Notes: generated by a model not told the origin, from the sequence alone. A stretch of DNA of 64,000 nucleotides from Laguncularia racemosa (GCA_037954665.1 JBBMOL010000038.1:4650001-4714000); one strand, 5' to 3'. Positions 22,429-34,304 are shown, counted from the first letter of the stretch. Numbers and translations are program-made.

Positions 22429-23175
22429 CTAATAATTGAAAATTTTAAATGGGCTCCTTCTAGCTATCAATTTGTACTCCATACAAACCGTTATTATTGA
22501 ATGATCAGATAGGATGGTTGAGAGGAATTTTGCATGAGCATTCCGGTGCAAGCTTAGCCAAGGAAGGTTAATCATGGCTCGATCAAGTTTTCTAAGTATG
22601 GGCACCTGATTTTGTCTGTTTGACAATGTGAAGAAGTTCCCTGTATATCTTAAATCTTCCACTTCCAATTTAGCCATACACCTCTGGAAGTCTAACATTG
22701 CATCTATCACCATAACTCTTCCTCCATTTTTCTCCGTGACTAGTTGGGTTGTATTAAAGTCACCTATAACCAGCCATAGTCTCTCTCCCATATTATGGAC
22801 CAATGACTCGAAGTTCAACTATAACTCCTTTCGTTCCCGATCATTATTGGATCCATAAACAAATGTGATCGCCATGTCACTATGTGCTCTCAGGTTAGCT
22901 ACAGTACAATGCAAGAATTGCGCGTGTTCTATTTCCACACGAACATCCTACTCTTTTGGCTTCCAAGCGATCCAAATACGTTTCTTCACTACAGTATTGA
23001 TCCATACTTGCCAACATTGACCCAATATGTTCTTGATTGTATCCTCATTAGCAGCATCCACCCTTGTTTCCAACAAGCCAATAAAGCTAATACTATGTAT
23101 AGCGCATAACTTCCTAACCTCCGAAACCTTGATGGGGTCATTAAAACTCCTTACATTCCATGCTGCCAGTGACAT
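22429..23175 (-). pseudogene. Apurinic-type endonuclease of LINE B
   Basis: Motifs appear in order: LAAWNVRSFN (metal-binding Asn), FIGLLETRV (Glu), WLVIGDFNTT (Asp/Asn), LDRAMINLPW and ILSDHSII (Asp-His). The two halves, 22948-23175 and 22429-22818, are in different frames joined by about 130 bp with stops. The fold nicks target DNA to prime reverse transcription. Confidence 0.88.
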
Positions 23176-23303
23176 GGAAGTGTGGAGATGGGTGGTTAGG
23201 TGAAGTTTTGCCTCCTCTTATGCTGCTTTTTTCTTGCGGTGACTAGAGGAACTAAAGCTTTTGCTAAGTGTGGGGTGATTTCCCGATCCTTGGTTCATTT
23301 GAA

Positions 23304-24954
23304 CTAATAATTTGTTAAGCAGGGTGTTCTCATAATCATCACTTCCTTCTTCCAACTCCCTGCCCTAACCAGCATGTTACACTTCCACCGCGCAACTAGG
23401 AGACTTCGGCACCATACTGGCTGCCGATGAGATTGGACCCGCGTCAGGGACCGCACCTTCACTCGTACCAGGTGCCACAATTGCACTGTCAACCTCCATG
23501 CCCTCGCTAATTGTCCTTCCCTAAGCAGCATGCCCCTTAGCTAGGCGACTCCCATCCGCTGACATCAGGTTCCTCCTTTGCTGCTCAACCACACGTGCTT
23601 CTGTGGTTTCCTCGAAGGAGCTCTCCCTTGTGACACTCTTGGGCTATTGTAGTTTGCCACTAGGTGATCCATTCTTCTCCCTTTCCGCTTCCTGCATCTT
23701 CTTCTTTCCAGTAGTGCCCTATGGGGTTCGCGTACTCCCCTCTTCCCCTACCGGCTTAGTGGCGCTGCTGTGTTGTGCTTGGTTGGGGTTGCATTTGCGT
23801 CCAAAAACCTTGCAACTGGCACAACGTTGGGGGAGCCACTGATACTCAACATGGACAATAGTAGTGGCGCCTCTCTCTCCCTTAATTGTCACACAGGTGA
23901 CCAACTCATCATGCGCATCGAGTTCAACCAAGACCCTTACATGGTTCGCCCTTTGCCTATTAGATGTCAAGACATCAGCTTTGAGTGGGACACCTACACC
24001 ACTCACTATATGGCTGAGTCCTTATGCTCCTAGAAATTCACAAGGAATGCGGGAGAACATTGCCCACAAGGGAACATTTGTGGGTTGCGGCTTGTCAAGC
24101 GACATACCTCTTCTCTAATTCTGTAGGATGAGGAATCTTTGGGCAAAATGCCATGTCATCTCAAGGACAAGGGTGAGATCGCTTTCCAAGCAAAACCAGA
24201 AGTAAAAGAAACCATCCAAACTTCCAAGCACGTCCAAAAGGCCAAACTCCTTCCATAGCTTGAAGGCAGTAGTTCGGACTAGGGAGTAGGGCAACTTACG
24301 GCCAAGAAAATAGCCCACAGGAGTTGCGTTCTAATATTTCGCCCCTAAATCTCCCATTGCCTTAGGAATTTTCACCATTGGTGACGGTCCTTTGGTTGCC
24401 GGAGGGATATATTTGAGGTTGAACGCCGGCAGGGTGTCCTTAAATTTGGAGGTGCACGCCTAGGCATAGGTTCCGGCAGAAGGAGGCCTCGCGATGGCTA
24501 TGTGGATGTGGCTAGGTAGTTTCCGGTTGGAGTCCTCGATTTCCTCAAGTAGCACGTTGACCTCTTCCAAAGTTGAATTTCCAAAAGAAGGAAATTCTTG
24601 GGCCAAGGCTGTGACAGTGCAAGGTGGTTTAGGTGTTTTTGCATTAAGAGGACAAGGTTGACAAGTGCTGTGACAATCCATGTGGGCATAAGACTCTAAA
24701 TTGCCTTTCCTAGCTATGTCTTGAGCATTGCTTTCCCCAACCGGAAAAGTAGGCATTTGTCTTGCCTCTTTTAGGTTGACCTGCAATACCTCCTTTGGAG
24801 TCGTGTCCAACCCCTTGTGAACACTCTGACCAGCATTCACCGGTGATGAAAACACAGTCCTGGTGGCATGGTGAGTTGTCCCCAGCTTCAGCATCACCTT
24901 CGGCCAACCAAACGCACCCTCATTAACCGAAGTTTTTTTTTCGGTAATTATCAT
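23304..24954 (-). pseudogene. ORF1 (DUF4283 and zinc knuckle) of LINE B
   Basis: Frame 24115-24318 reads GYFLGRKLPYSLVRTTAFKL and WHFAQRFLILQN, the typical DUF4283 pattern. Frame 23719-24006 continues with IVHVEYQWLPQRCASCKVFG, the start of the knuckle C-x2-C-x3-G-x-K-C in which the usual His is Arg. The N-terminal 164-codon frame 24460-24954 is Pro/Ser-rich, and its apparent start lies inside the micro-insertion. Several frame breaks are present. Confidence 0.8.
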
Positions 24955-24965
24955 TAACCGAAGTT
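24920..24965 (-). mobile_element. Micro-retroposition scar 2: 15-bp duplication around T(n)CGGTAATTA
   Basis: TCATTAACCGAAGTT occurs at 24920-24934 and 24951-24965. Between them is T7 plus CGGTAATTA (24935-24950). The inserted core CGGTAATT after a T run is the same as at 17927-17943, but the target sequence is different, so the two are independent insertions. It lies in LINE B ORF1. Confidence 0.82.
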
Positions 24966-25147
24966 ACCATGGTTGGTGGGTGATCGATAACTAGAAGTAT
25001 CCTCTAGAACTATTGGGGAAGGGAAGGTTTAGCTACGGGTGAATCCTCGGGGTAAAAGTGTGTAGGGAGAGGAGAGAGCATTTTTACTCCTCTCATTTGA
25101 TTTTTCCTTGGAATAGGATTCCAAATAATCCAAATTTCTAGCGTTTT

Positions 25148-25163
25148 TCGTCCCTGTAATTTT
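25148..25163. repeat. Target-site duplication of LINE B, 5' side
   Basis: TCGTCCCTGTAATTTT, paired with 19499-19514 with one mismatch. Confidence 0.8.
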
Positions 25164-25960
25164 CCCCTGTTGTAATAACAGAATTTGAAGCAGCACCGTG
25201 CAAAAGGCTAAACTATGAACAAACTAAGCTAACATCAAATTTTGACATTTGATTTGGACTTTTTTAAGTCCCAAGAAACCCCTATAAATTTATTGCGATT
25301 GATCCAGCTAAGCGCCAGCAAGTAACATCAACCTCTGCTTTCACTCACTCAATAAGTTAAAATTAATAAAACAAGAGCACAAATCTTTTGTCTTCCTGTT
25401 CTCATAAATAATCACTCTATACACAAATCTTTCCTCAATTATGCTATACACAATAAAGCTACAGTATTATCCTTAGACCTACCAGCAGCACAAAATCTGA
25501 ATGGAGTGCCTCTGCTCTGCCTATCTGTACCTCCTCTGTCAGTACATATCCTGCCATGCAGTTGTATATGTTTTTGTCAAGAATAAAGTTACCTATAACA
25601 CATTTTTATGAGGGAGCCCATTTCAACATTGTCAAAGTCAACCTTTGAGTTACTGTCTTGCATAGAAATTCTAGTCACCCGACGAACTTTGATGTACACC
25701 AAGCAGGTCCTTGTAACTTTTCTTAACCAAGGGGTGGCAAGTTCATTCACACTATTTAGCAACAACCGATAACAACGTGAACAAGAGCCAATTAGCCATC
25801 TCCCCCAATAATACAGAATGTTAATTATGATGATACACAAAAACACAGCCTCCCAACTGCAATTCTAAGGAAGATTGCTTTTATTTTGTTGTGGAAACTC
25901 AATCATGAAGTCATGCACAAATTGCTCCAAGTGTAGAACGGCTAATGACAAACCCGCTTG
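25164..25960. other. 3' flank and probable 3' UTR of the UNC-13-like gene
   Basis: No coding frame was supported. The part next to 25961 should be the gene's 3' UTR, read on the minus strand. Confidence 0.5.
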
Positions 25961-28900
25961 TTAAAGTTTCTTGGGAAAATTATAAGTTTTCTTCAGGAAC
26001 TTTGTAGCTGCCTGATCATTTCTGTAACACAAAACTCTCAAGAGCGTGTTTGGTTCATTAGGATCCCACTGACCTGTAGTGGGAGGCAAGGGTAACTTGG
26101 ATTTAGAAGAACCACCATAATTTTCCAGAGTAAGTAGTTTGAACCGCTCAATTAGAACCTCTGTATCAGTACGGAAAAGAGGAAGCACGCTGTTTACTGT
26201 GGTTGAGTACTTATTTATCAAATCAGCAGGCAACCCATCCCCATTGGACCAAAATAAATCCTTGAGGAACTTCATGTCTTCCTCAATAATCTGAAAATCC
26301 GCCAGTGAAAATGCACGAGAAGGGCCCCCAGCAAGCAAAACCAAGAGAAACCCTTCAAAAGAAGCTCGCATAACATCTGTAATAGCATGTGTTCTGACTC
26401 TGTCATGCGTGGTCAATGATATTGTCTCCAAGTAGTGCTCCAGGTCTTGAAGAAAAGGCTCAATCCTGGAGGATGAAACATCCCCAACATATAAGCTATC
26501 CCAAAGAGCATAGCTTAAATCTTGGAAGATCACCTTATAAGCTGTCATCTCACAAAGCTGTTGCATTCCTTCCACACAAGCAGCAGCAGAAAGTTCAAAC
26601 TTTATCCCTTTTCCACTTGCAATGTGCTCTCCATATGAAGGGTCCGAGTTCTTAAGATACGTGAGTGTCTTTTTTGACAAGTTCTCCAATTGCATCCGTA
26701 CATGCTGCAATGTATTGATGCGAACACATAACTGAGGTACTCCAAAGGACTCATCCCTATTCATCATTCCTACCTGGGATTTCCTCCTTTGAAGCTTTTC
26801 CCTTTCTTTCTTTTTTGACACACGATTATATTTTGATCCGGTAGTACATCTTGTTAAACCAGGCAATGCAGGAATAAAGGTATTCCGGCTTCCTGCATGA
26901 TAAAAATAACCAATTATTTTTGCTAAAAGTTCAACATTCAAACAAATATAAGTGGAAAAAATTGTTTTCTTTTCTTCATTTTAAATAATTCTTTTAAAGG
27001 TTATAGAAAACTAACCACAGCCAGCTTTTGTTTTCAGTATGTACTGATGAAGACATTTATCAAGGCCATTCACCAACTGAGGTAGCAGGGTTTCATACAT
27101 AGGTATGGGCAAGAGAAAAAATGCTTCCAAAGTTTCATCTGCCATTCGCAAGACTTCAACAGCGGAAGAAGCAAATTGCTCTTTATTAGCATTTCGATTC
27201 CATACCTACCCGAGGGAAAAAAAATTGAAACATAGAACATGAGAGACTGTATATTATTGGGATTAATAGAAGTGTAACTGAACGTTGCATGTATGCTAAT
27301 GGACTTGCAAAAGCAAAACTTAAGCTGAGAAATGGTAAATCATGAAAGAAAGAATGAACAAGGATAATATTTCACTACTTTATAGCTATTAGAACAATTA
27401 TGACATTGACATACCTCTTGCTGCAGATTCCTGTCATCCCATTCTCTTAGCCTATCTACTCTTGTCTTTATCCACAATGCTACCAGGTTACTGATTACTG
27501 TTTCAGCTTCATAAGGAGGCATCTCCTGAATGATAGACTTCCCACCATCCTCACTGTCTACAGAATCTTCAACTGCAATCTGTACAAGATCCTTCTCCAA
27601 TTTATCAGCAGCTATTAGCACTTGCATAGCATCAGGAGTCAACTCGCTAATTTTCGTAACAAACTTCTTCAAGTCTTTTTCAAAGCAAGAATGAAGGGTT
27701 GCTACTGCTACACCTGCTGCTAGAGGATGCCACCTCTTTAGTATTGGGCTAAACATCTCTTTCTCATTAACAGCAAGTTCCCTAATGTCTTGAGCAAGGA
27801 CAGAGAGAAAAGGCAGAGTATTTTGCTGGCTCTTATATAATTGCCTTATCCTTTCCTTTTTCTGCATTTGATGAAAACATAGAAAGAGATAATTCAATAT
27901 AAACAGAAAAAAAAAAAAGCTTCACAACATGGTTGTAAACACACAAAGGATATTGCAATGGATTAGTATATTTGCGAGCCAAATTAAAAAAAAAAAAAAA
28001 AAGATTATAAAGTCCAATAGGTCAACACCTAGTTCATTCTCCAAGCCTAAGTTACTATCAAGGATCTAATGTGAACATAGAGCCTTAAAAGGGGAAAGGG
28101 GAAAACTTTTGATTTAATGTCCGTCAACTGTTTTACAATCCAATTACACAAAATGGGTGGACAGACCAACAACAGCACATAACTGTAAGGGCATGATTTC
28201 CATTTAGCCAAGTCTTCATCATATGCTTGAATCATTGTGTATTTTAAGTGTTTAAATGTAACCAAGACATTATTGAAAATGTTAGCATCCAGAGGAATTT
28301 TTTAGGTGCAAAAGAAAACATGAAATCACTTTGATGGAAATTTCAACAGTGAATGTGGAGAGAAAATGATCTCTGCAATACCTTGAAGGCACAACAGAAA
28401 TTTATAAAATACACATGAAAATGTAGCATGAAAACTAATTGTTTTACAATAAAGGAACAAAGCTACTTTACTTTTTTCCCACTTTTTCCTTTGTTATATA
28501 TAAGATTTTCAACGATTTCAGTGTCCAAGTTGATGCCAATGGACAACTGATTCAGGTGCATCAGAATTTTCTCCCTTAGGTTACATTGTGTAAGATGTTT
28601 CTCAAGAAAATAGAACTCCCCTAACCGTCGTTCTTCATTTATCTTTCACAAGTTGCCCTCTTGGTGAATATTTGCTATTAATTAGAAACGCGATTTCTTT
28701 TATTCTTTGGATAAGCGTAGTGAAGTATGATGTTACTTAGTGCTCCAGTTAGAAAACATGAAAATAGTAGTGCCCCAGTTAGAAAACATGAAAATAGCTA
28801 CTCTCGCTCTAAGAATATGCTTAGTAATTCTAAAAAGTACAATAGGTGTATTGCCTTGTGCCATCCCTGACAACTCATTTTTTCAAAGGAAATGTAAGAA

Positions 28901-30979
28901 AGCAATTGCAACTATTGACATCTTATCATCTTACCTGAGCATATACAGCACGAAGAGATGACCTGATGTAAGTCTCAACCCTCTCACTTGCTAAATTGAC
29001 ATCTTTTTTCTTCCTGCGGTACTCACGAGAGATGTCTTCGACCAATATCTTTGCTGAAGATAATCCTAAGGAAACAATATTCTGCATTGCATCAAGATTA
29101 CCACCATGGAAGGAATCATGGTAGGTAAGGAGCTTGTTCTCTGCCCAGCTTAATATTAAACTCAAAGTAGTGCTCAGAACGTGTGCAAAGCCTTGATCCT
29201 GAGTAGCCTGTGCATCGTTTTCGACTTCTATCAACAAATTACTTGCAGCAAATAGCAGGTCAGCTTCCTCTTCTCCAGTGACAACATAATGGTGGAACAA
29301 AACCCAAGCAAAGCAAAGATTATGTAGAACCTGGTTCATTCCAAGAACTACCCAAGTTTTCTTTATCAGTTCTAAAACCTCATCAATCTCTTCAATCACT
29401 GATGTTTCTTCATTGACATCAAAACAAGCTTCCAATAGCATTTGATACAGCCGAAGATTTAAGGGAAAGCCATCTGCCCAATGGCATGTCTCTGAAGCAG
29501 ACCCATCAGAGGATCGACGAGCAAGTGACATCACAGCAGTTCGAAGGGCTTGCATTGCCTCAGCATTTCTCCCAATTTCCAAGGGATTTTCAAGAGCCCC
29601 CCGTATCAGATGCCGGAACCGCTGTGCTGCAGCATCCGTCTTACTCAAAGGCAGGTGAGGATACAAAAGCAATCCTGCTTCCAAAATCTTCAGATGTCTC
29701 TTCAGCCCAGCTTCATATTCTAGTGGATTGGAAAAATCAGCTGATTTGTACTGCTGTACCAACTCTAGTGGAAGAACAATGTGCTCTATGCGTCTTCCAA
29801 GCTGATACAAGTAAACATGCATTGCTGATCATTACATTAATACACTGGAACTTATTTCTAATAGACACCTTAACCTAAACAGGTCAGAATTTCAAATTTG
29901 GCAAATCCAATCTCAAATTGTAAATAAAGCTTATCGTCCTAAGATTCCCAAGCATACATACAACGCACAAGCAGACAAAGCTCATCATAATAAAAACATT
30001 CTAACTATCACGTGTTAATCAATAATCATCGATGAGAAATAAGTGCTAAACTAAAACACCCACAATTCTTTTCCCACGAGTTTCCTAATCCGTTTTCCTG
30101 AAAGAAATAATTTTCCTCAAAAGAAAAAATTCTTAAAATATTAAAAATTATCAAAACTTTATTGACATTTCAAAAATGTTAAATCTTCACATGAGTACAT
30201 TATTCTAAATACCGAACCACACGAGAGTAACTAATCGAGGGTTAATGAGTTTATATCTGTTTCGATCCATCAAACAAACAGAACAACATGCATCACACAA
30301 CACACAGCACACAGCACACAGCACACAGCACACATTCAATATCTTTAATTTTCTGCATAATTAACCATAAATGCATAAAAACAAAAAGGACAACTACTTC
30401 CACACACAACGGACAAAGTTCAATAATACAATTCACAACAATTAGACAAAAACCAATTAAAAAATATCACTTTTCAAAACAAGTCCTGTATTAATGCATT
30501 CAAATTCTAAAAGTTTCAAACTTTCTACAGATCCTCTCTCTCTCTCTCATTTGAGTTTCTTTTACCTGCCCAGCAGCGATTCGTAACAAAGCTCGCCGAA
30601 TTCTGGAATCACTCTGCTCATTAACCTTCATCTGAACCCTAACTAACTCACCAACAGTTACTGGTCTCTTGACTCGTCCTTGACTCACTGACTCACTACT
30701 ACTCTTCCTGTCTCTCCTCTTCAACCCTAGCGCTTTCTTCACCTTGCTCGCGGCCGTCGAAGTCAACGACCTCTGCAGTGACGGGGCAGACGACAGCGAC
30801 GGCGAGGATGAAGCAGCGCTTCCGGATCTCTCCGATTGGGAGATGAAGGTCAACGGACGCGAACCTGAACTCCGGCATGCTGCCACTAGGATCTCGTAAG
30901 CGGTTTCTCGGAGCTCCGAATTGGAGAACTTTAATTCTCCGAATGGCGAGGTTAGGTCTCGGGTCGGGCTATCGGGCAT
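25961..30979 (-). CDS. MUN/DUF810 protein (UNC-13 homolog), with apparent frameshift in exon 4
   Basis: Five minus-strand exons with GT-AG borders: 30979-30566, 29801-28935, 27861-27415, 27207-27016, 26892-25961 (about 950 codons). The start (MPDSPTRDLTSPFGEL) leads into TAYEILVAACRSSG and LTSTAASKVKKALGL. The body has HWADGFPLNLRLYQMLLEAC, LVEDISREYRRKKKD, MFSPILKRWHPLAAGVAVAT, FLLVLLAGGPSRAF, PLPPTTGQWDPNEP and the terminus FLKKTYNFPKKL. This is the plant family with Munc13-homology domains related to PATROL1, proposed to act in vesicle or membrane traffic. Exons 1, 2, 3 and 5 are open and in phase. Exon 4 is 2 nt too long: near 27176-27183 the frame moves and TGA at 27070-27072 would end the protein near residue 622, losing the C-terminal third. 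It is either a pseudogenising mutation or a sequence error. Confidence 0.92.
28739..28798. repeat. 30-bp tandem duplication in UNC-13-like intron 2
   Basis: Two adjacent 30-bp units (28739-28768 and 28769-28798) begin AGTGCTCCAGTTAG and AGTGCCCCAGTTAG and continue almost identically. They lie in the 1.07-kb intron 27862-28934. Confidence 0.85.
30301..30334. repeat. (CACACAG)n microsatellite in UNC-13-like intron 1
   Basis: About 4.8 units of the heptamer CACACAG, in the intron 29802-30565. Confidence 0.92.
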
Positions 30980-31260
30980 AGTGAAAGGTTCGAATGAATG
31001 AATTAATGTGAGATAGAGGGAGAGAGTACGTGTTTGAGGCGGGGGTGGTGTGGCGGTGAATGGTTGTCTTCAGTGTTGAGAGAGAGAGAGAAAGAAAAGA
31101 GATTATTCTTGCTTGAGTTTAAAGGAATACATCATGGCTTTTTGGGTCATAACATAAAAAGAGAGAATTAGATGGAAAGACAGAGAGAGAGAGAGAGAGG
31201 AACAGAAGAAGAAAAAGTAAAAAGAGCGCGTGTGTGCTTCTGCTGGAATAGCTGGCAGGA
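30980..31260 (-). promoter_or_regulatory. 5' leader and proximal promoter of UNC-13-like gene, GA-rich
   Basis: Upstream of the start codon (minus strand) the plus strand carries GAGAGAGAGAG runs at about 31078-31092 and 31183-31199. On the gene's own strand these are CT-rich tracts, common in plant 5' leaders. No TATA box was chosen with confidence. Confidence 0.5.
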
Positions 31261-33500
31261 AAAGTAGCACTCATTTCAGCAATAGTTCTTTTATTATTAT
31301 TATTATTATATACCTCTAATTCTTTTTTTAATTTTAATTATAAATTACACATAATAATATAATTGAGATTAATGAATATAGAAAAAAAATAAATAGAACA
31401 TAAATAAAGAGATCGAGATCCAAATTTATAAATAACCCTCTCAACAGAATGTAATTATGTGCCGTAATTTTAGTTATATGTAATTTAGCTTTCATGTATT
31501 TTTATTTTTATTCAAATAAGCTTATGATTTTTTTTATTTTCATAAAATTAAAATTTTTTATTAATAATGTATCTAATGAACTTTAATTGAATTTTAAAAT
31601 TCCAACTGAGTTTAGCTAATTTGATTACTTATTTGTGTTTTCATATTCTCAATAGGAGTTTAAGAAAAACTCATCTCGATAAAAAGTTTAAGAATTATTT
31701 AAATTTTTTTATGTTATATTGAGATATTACGAGTTTCACATTTTGATTATTTCATAATTTTGTTTTAGTTTATTTTCTATTTCAATCTCTCAAACCATTT
31801 TTTTCTATTATAGTTCTCTAGTATTTTATAATAAACCAAAAAAACCTTGTTATTAATTTCATCACATTTGATTACTAATAAGTGGCACATATCACATGCT
31901 CTTCGAAAATATTACTCTCTTATTAAAATTAAATAAATTCGGCATTTCCTTCCATATAATAAAAATGGTTGAAAAAAGAAGAAGCAAAGAAATAACATCA
32001 CCTTTAATGAGATTAAATGCTAATGCTACAGCAGTTGTACATAAATGAAGTAAAATGATTTTTGGGATTGGAAGGAAAGGTGAAAACACAAATCAATCAT
32101 TGCCTTAATTCTTGAACCAAATCAAATCGAATATCTATAGCTAAATTAAAAGGGTAAACTAAAATAAAAAGAAAAAACACAACCAAATCAAATTATTTTA
32201 ATAATAAAGTACTTTGTACTCGTAATTAAAATCTTTTTTTATCATGTTATTTGAAATAAATTTTGGTTAATAATCATTGAGACGCATCTATATCTCATTT
32301 TTATAATTATAAGTGTTAATATCTTGGCTTTGATGAATCACATAATTGTTTAAACACAATTATTAAGTGTTGATAGGAGAAGTAAGGAGACTATGATAAA
32401 TTAATATTATAAAACCTAGTTTTCTACCAATTGAGTATATTTGGATAATATGCTTAAATAAGATACTAATAAGTATAGTTTATCTCCTCTTTTTTTAATA
32501 ATTATAACGGGATAATAGTTCTAATTTTGCAAGATTTAAGTTGAACTAGTTTTACTTTTAGTCTATTTTCACTAATTTTTACAAGTCAAATCTTAAGTTT
32601 TAGCTTTTACCTTTTATCTCTTTTAGAATAAAAATATTCATTTTAAAAATAAAGATACTAAGTGTATATAAAGTAAATATAAAGAAAAATATCTATAATT
32701 TAAGGATAAAAAAAGAGAAAATCTTCAATCTTTTAAGAAAAATGGAAGGATCTCCAACAAAGCCATTGTTGCCATAATAAACAAGTTGAAAGAGCTTTTT
32801 TTACAATATGAAATACTAGATTTATGCACACTCGTGGAGAAGTATCATTTTCCTTCAAATGAAGTGACAAATTGTTGAGCCTTCATTTTATATAAATATA
32901 AAAGCAATTTTAGGTGGACTCATTCTTCATTGTCGTCTACACGTTTTCTTCTTCTTCCAACAAATGCCTCATGTTGACCAACTCCGTACGTTATATCCTT
33001 CATTTCATTGCTGGTGCTGGCCTCGTCTGCGTAACATTGAAAAGAGGGTATGATATATCGATCTTCTATTTCTTTACTAATATAAAAGATTTTGGATCTT
33101 GCAAAATATATACGGGAGGTGTAAATAAAATAAGTTTACTCCCAAACTTGAGCTCCGTTTGGCCATGATTGAGTCTATTCTATTTCGAGCTTCTCGAGTT
33201 TAAATTACTTGAGTTGTTTATTTATGTTGTTATTGAGTTTTACAATATTTAATTTAACTAGTTCATGAAACTAATTAAACTCAAAACAATGTAAATAATT
33301 GTTGGGTTCAATTTAAATGATATCAAATATTATTTTAAATCAAAATCAAGCTTAAATTCGTAAAGATAGATGTATCAAATAAAAAAAATATAAATATTAT
33401 ATGAATATTAATAAAATTTTAATTTATATACAACCCGTGGTTCATATAAAATATATTTATTAAAATCGTATCAATTATACACACAACATAGCTAGTAATA
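31261..33500. other. AT-rich intergenic stretch
   Basis: Contains (TTA)n at about 31291-31310. From about 33170 there is TCGAGTTTAAATTACTTGAG-type interspersed repeat wording. No gene or RNA was recognised. Confidence 0.55.
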
Positions 33501-33520
33501 CACAATAAATCTTTTTGGGT

Positions 33521-33760
33521 AACTTGGATGAGAACTCATCCAGTTACTTCAGCAATCCAATAAGCCAAATCTTCTTCTCTATCCATGCGAGTACCTCTCT
33601 GGTGAATAAGCCAAGTGTTTGCTTTTAACATGTCCTGAAAAGATGGACGATAGACCCTGAATCCAAACGTAGGCTAAACGTATCTAGGACTTGTGTCGGA
33701 CGAGAAAACCGATGACTGATCACTCAGTCGTTGTTCCAACTTCCAGCAGGCAACCCTTTT
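33521..33760 (-). pseudogene. Unidentified coding-like relic
   Basis: Minus-strand reading from about 33755 to 33525 gives a nearly open frame with normal amino-acid composition: LEQRLSDQSSVFSSDTSPRY, one TAG, then PTFGFRVYRPSFQDMLKANT and RMDREEDLAYWIAEVTG before a terminal stop. Base composition is much less AT-rich than its surroundings. I do not recognise the family. It could be a captured or duplicated C-terminal exon of a host gene, or part of an unknown transposon protein. Confidence 0.4.
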
Positions 33761-34244
33761 TCAACTCCAAAATATTATAAAATTTTGTACAATTCAATTT
33801 TATTTTATTTTTCATTTTTTTACTTGTGGAGACAGCCGAAAGATTAACTTTTTTCATAGATTATAGATTTTGAGTTCTCCTCATTTTGTAGGATTAAATA
33901 TGTACTAGGGCCTGCAATGCAATTGTTTTTTCTCTAACAGTAACAGGTGCAGTTTCCAACCAGATTGTGACTATCTAGATGCAATTACACTCCAACCGAT
34001 CATTGTACATTTAAGATTTCAAAAAATACTAAAATTTCAATTAGATATGATATTTGATAATTTTAAATTTTAAATATAAAATTATAAAAAAAAAAATTGA
34101 TTGTGATCTTAAAAATATTCCACAATTACTAGTCAAAAAATCAAAAAGAAAATAATGACTAATAAAAGGTCAAAAACACACGGCGAGAGAAGAAAAGATT
34201 GATTAAGTATTGTATGCTTAATATTGACAATACATTTTATAAAA
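33761..34244. other. AT-rich stretch
   Basis: No supported feature between the coding-like relic and the first Copia end. Confidence 0.5.
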
Positions 34245-34304
34245 TAGATTATGTATCTAAATCCATTAAATATTGATATAATCCACTTATGTGAGCATAG
34301 GAGT
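34245..34304 (+). repeat. Copia 3'-end fragment (inverted relative to 35903-35961)
   Basis: The 60 bp match the reverse complement of 35903-35961 at about 56 positions with one gap. Both contain CCACTTATGTGAGCA followed by a purine stretch AGGAGT, which looks like the polypurine tract at the end of Copia internal regions. Confidence 0.65.

Larger units (their letters stand above)
19515..25147 (-). mobile_element. Full-length L1-type LINE B, inactive
   Basis: A 5.6-kb minus-strand element contains, in order, 5' leader (about 24970-25147), ORF1 (about 23300-24954), endonuclease (about 22430-23175), linker (22009-22263), RT (about 20700-21756), zf-RVT (19883-20347) and a 3' poly(A) next to 19515. 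A 16-bp target duplication with one mismatch flanks it. ORFs are interrupted, and the RT catalytic FADD is FAND. It contains a second micro-insertion at 24920-24965. It ends about 0.8 kb from the 3' end of the UNC-13-like gene. Confidence 0.88.

Noticed and set aside
30301..30334. CRISPR-like short direct repeats
   Set aside because: Seven-base units without spacers: a simple microsatellite in an intron.
31261..33500. tRNA or small RNA genes in gene-free stretches
   Set aside because: No cloverleaf with A and B box spacing could be supported by eye; a covariance-model search would be decisive.
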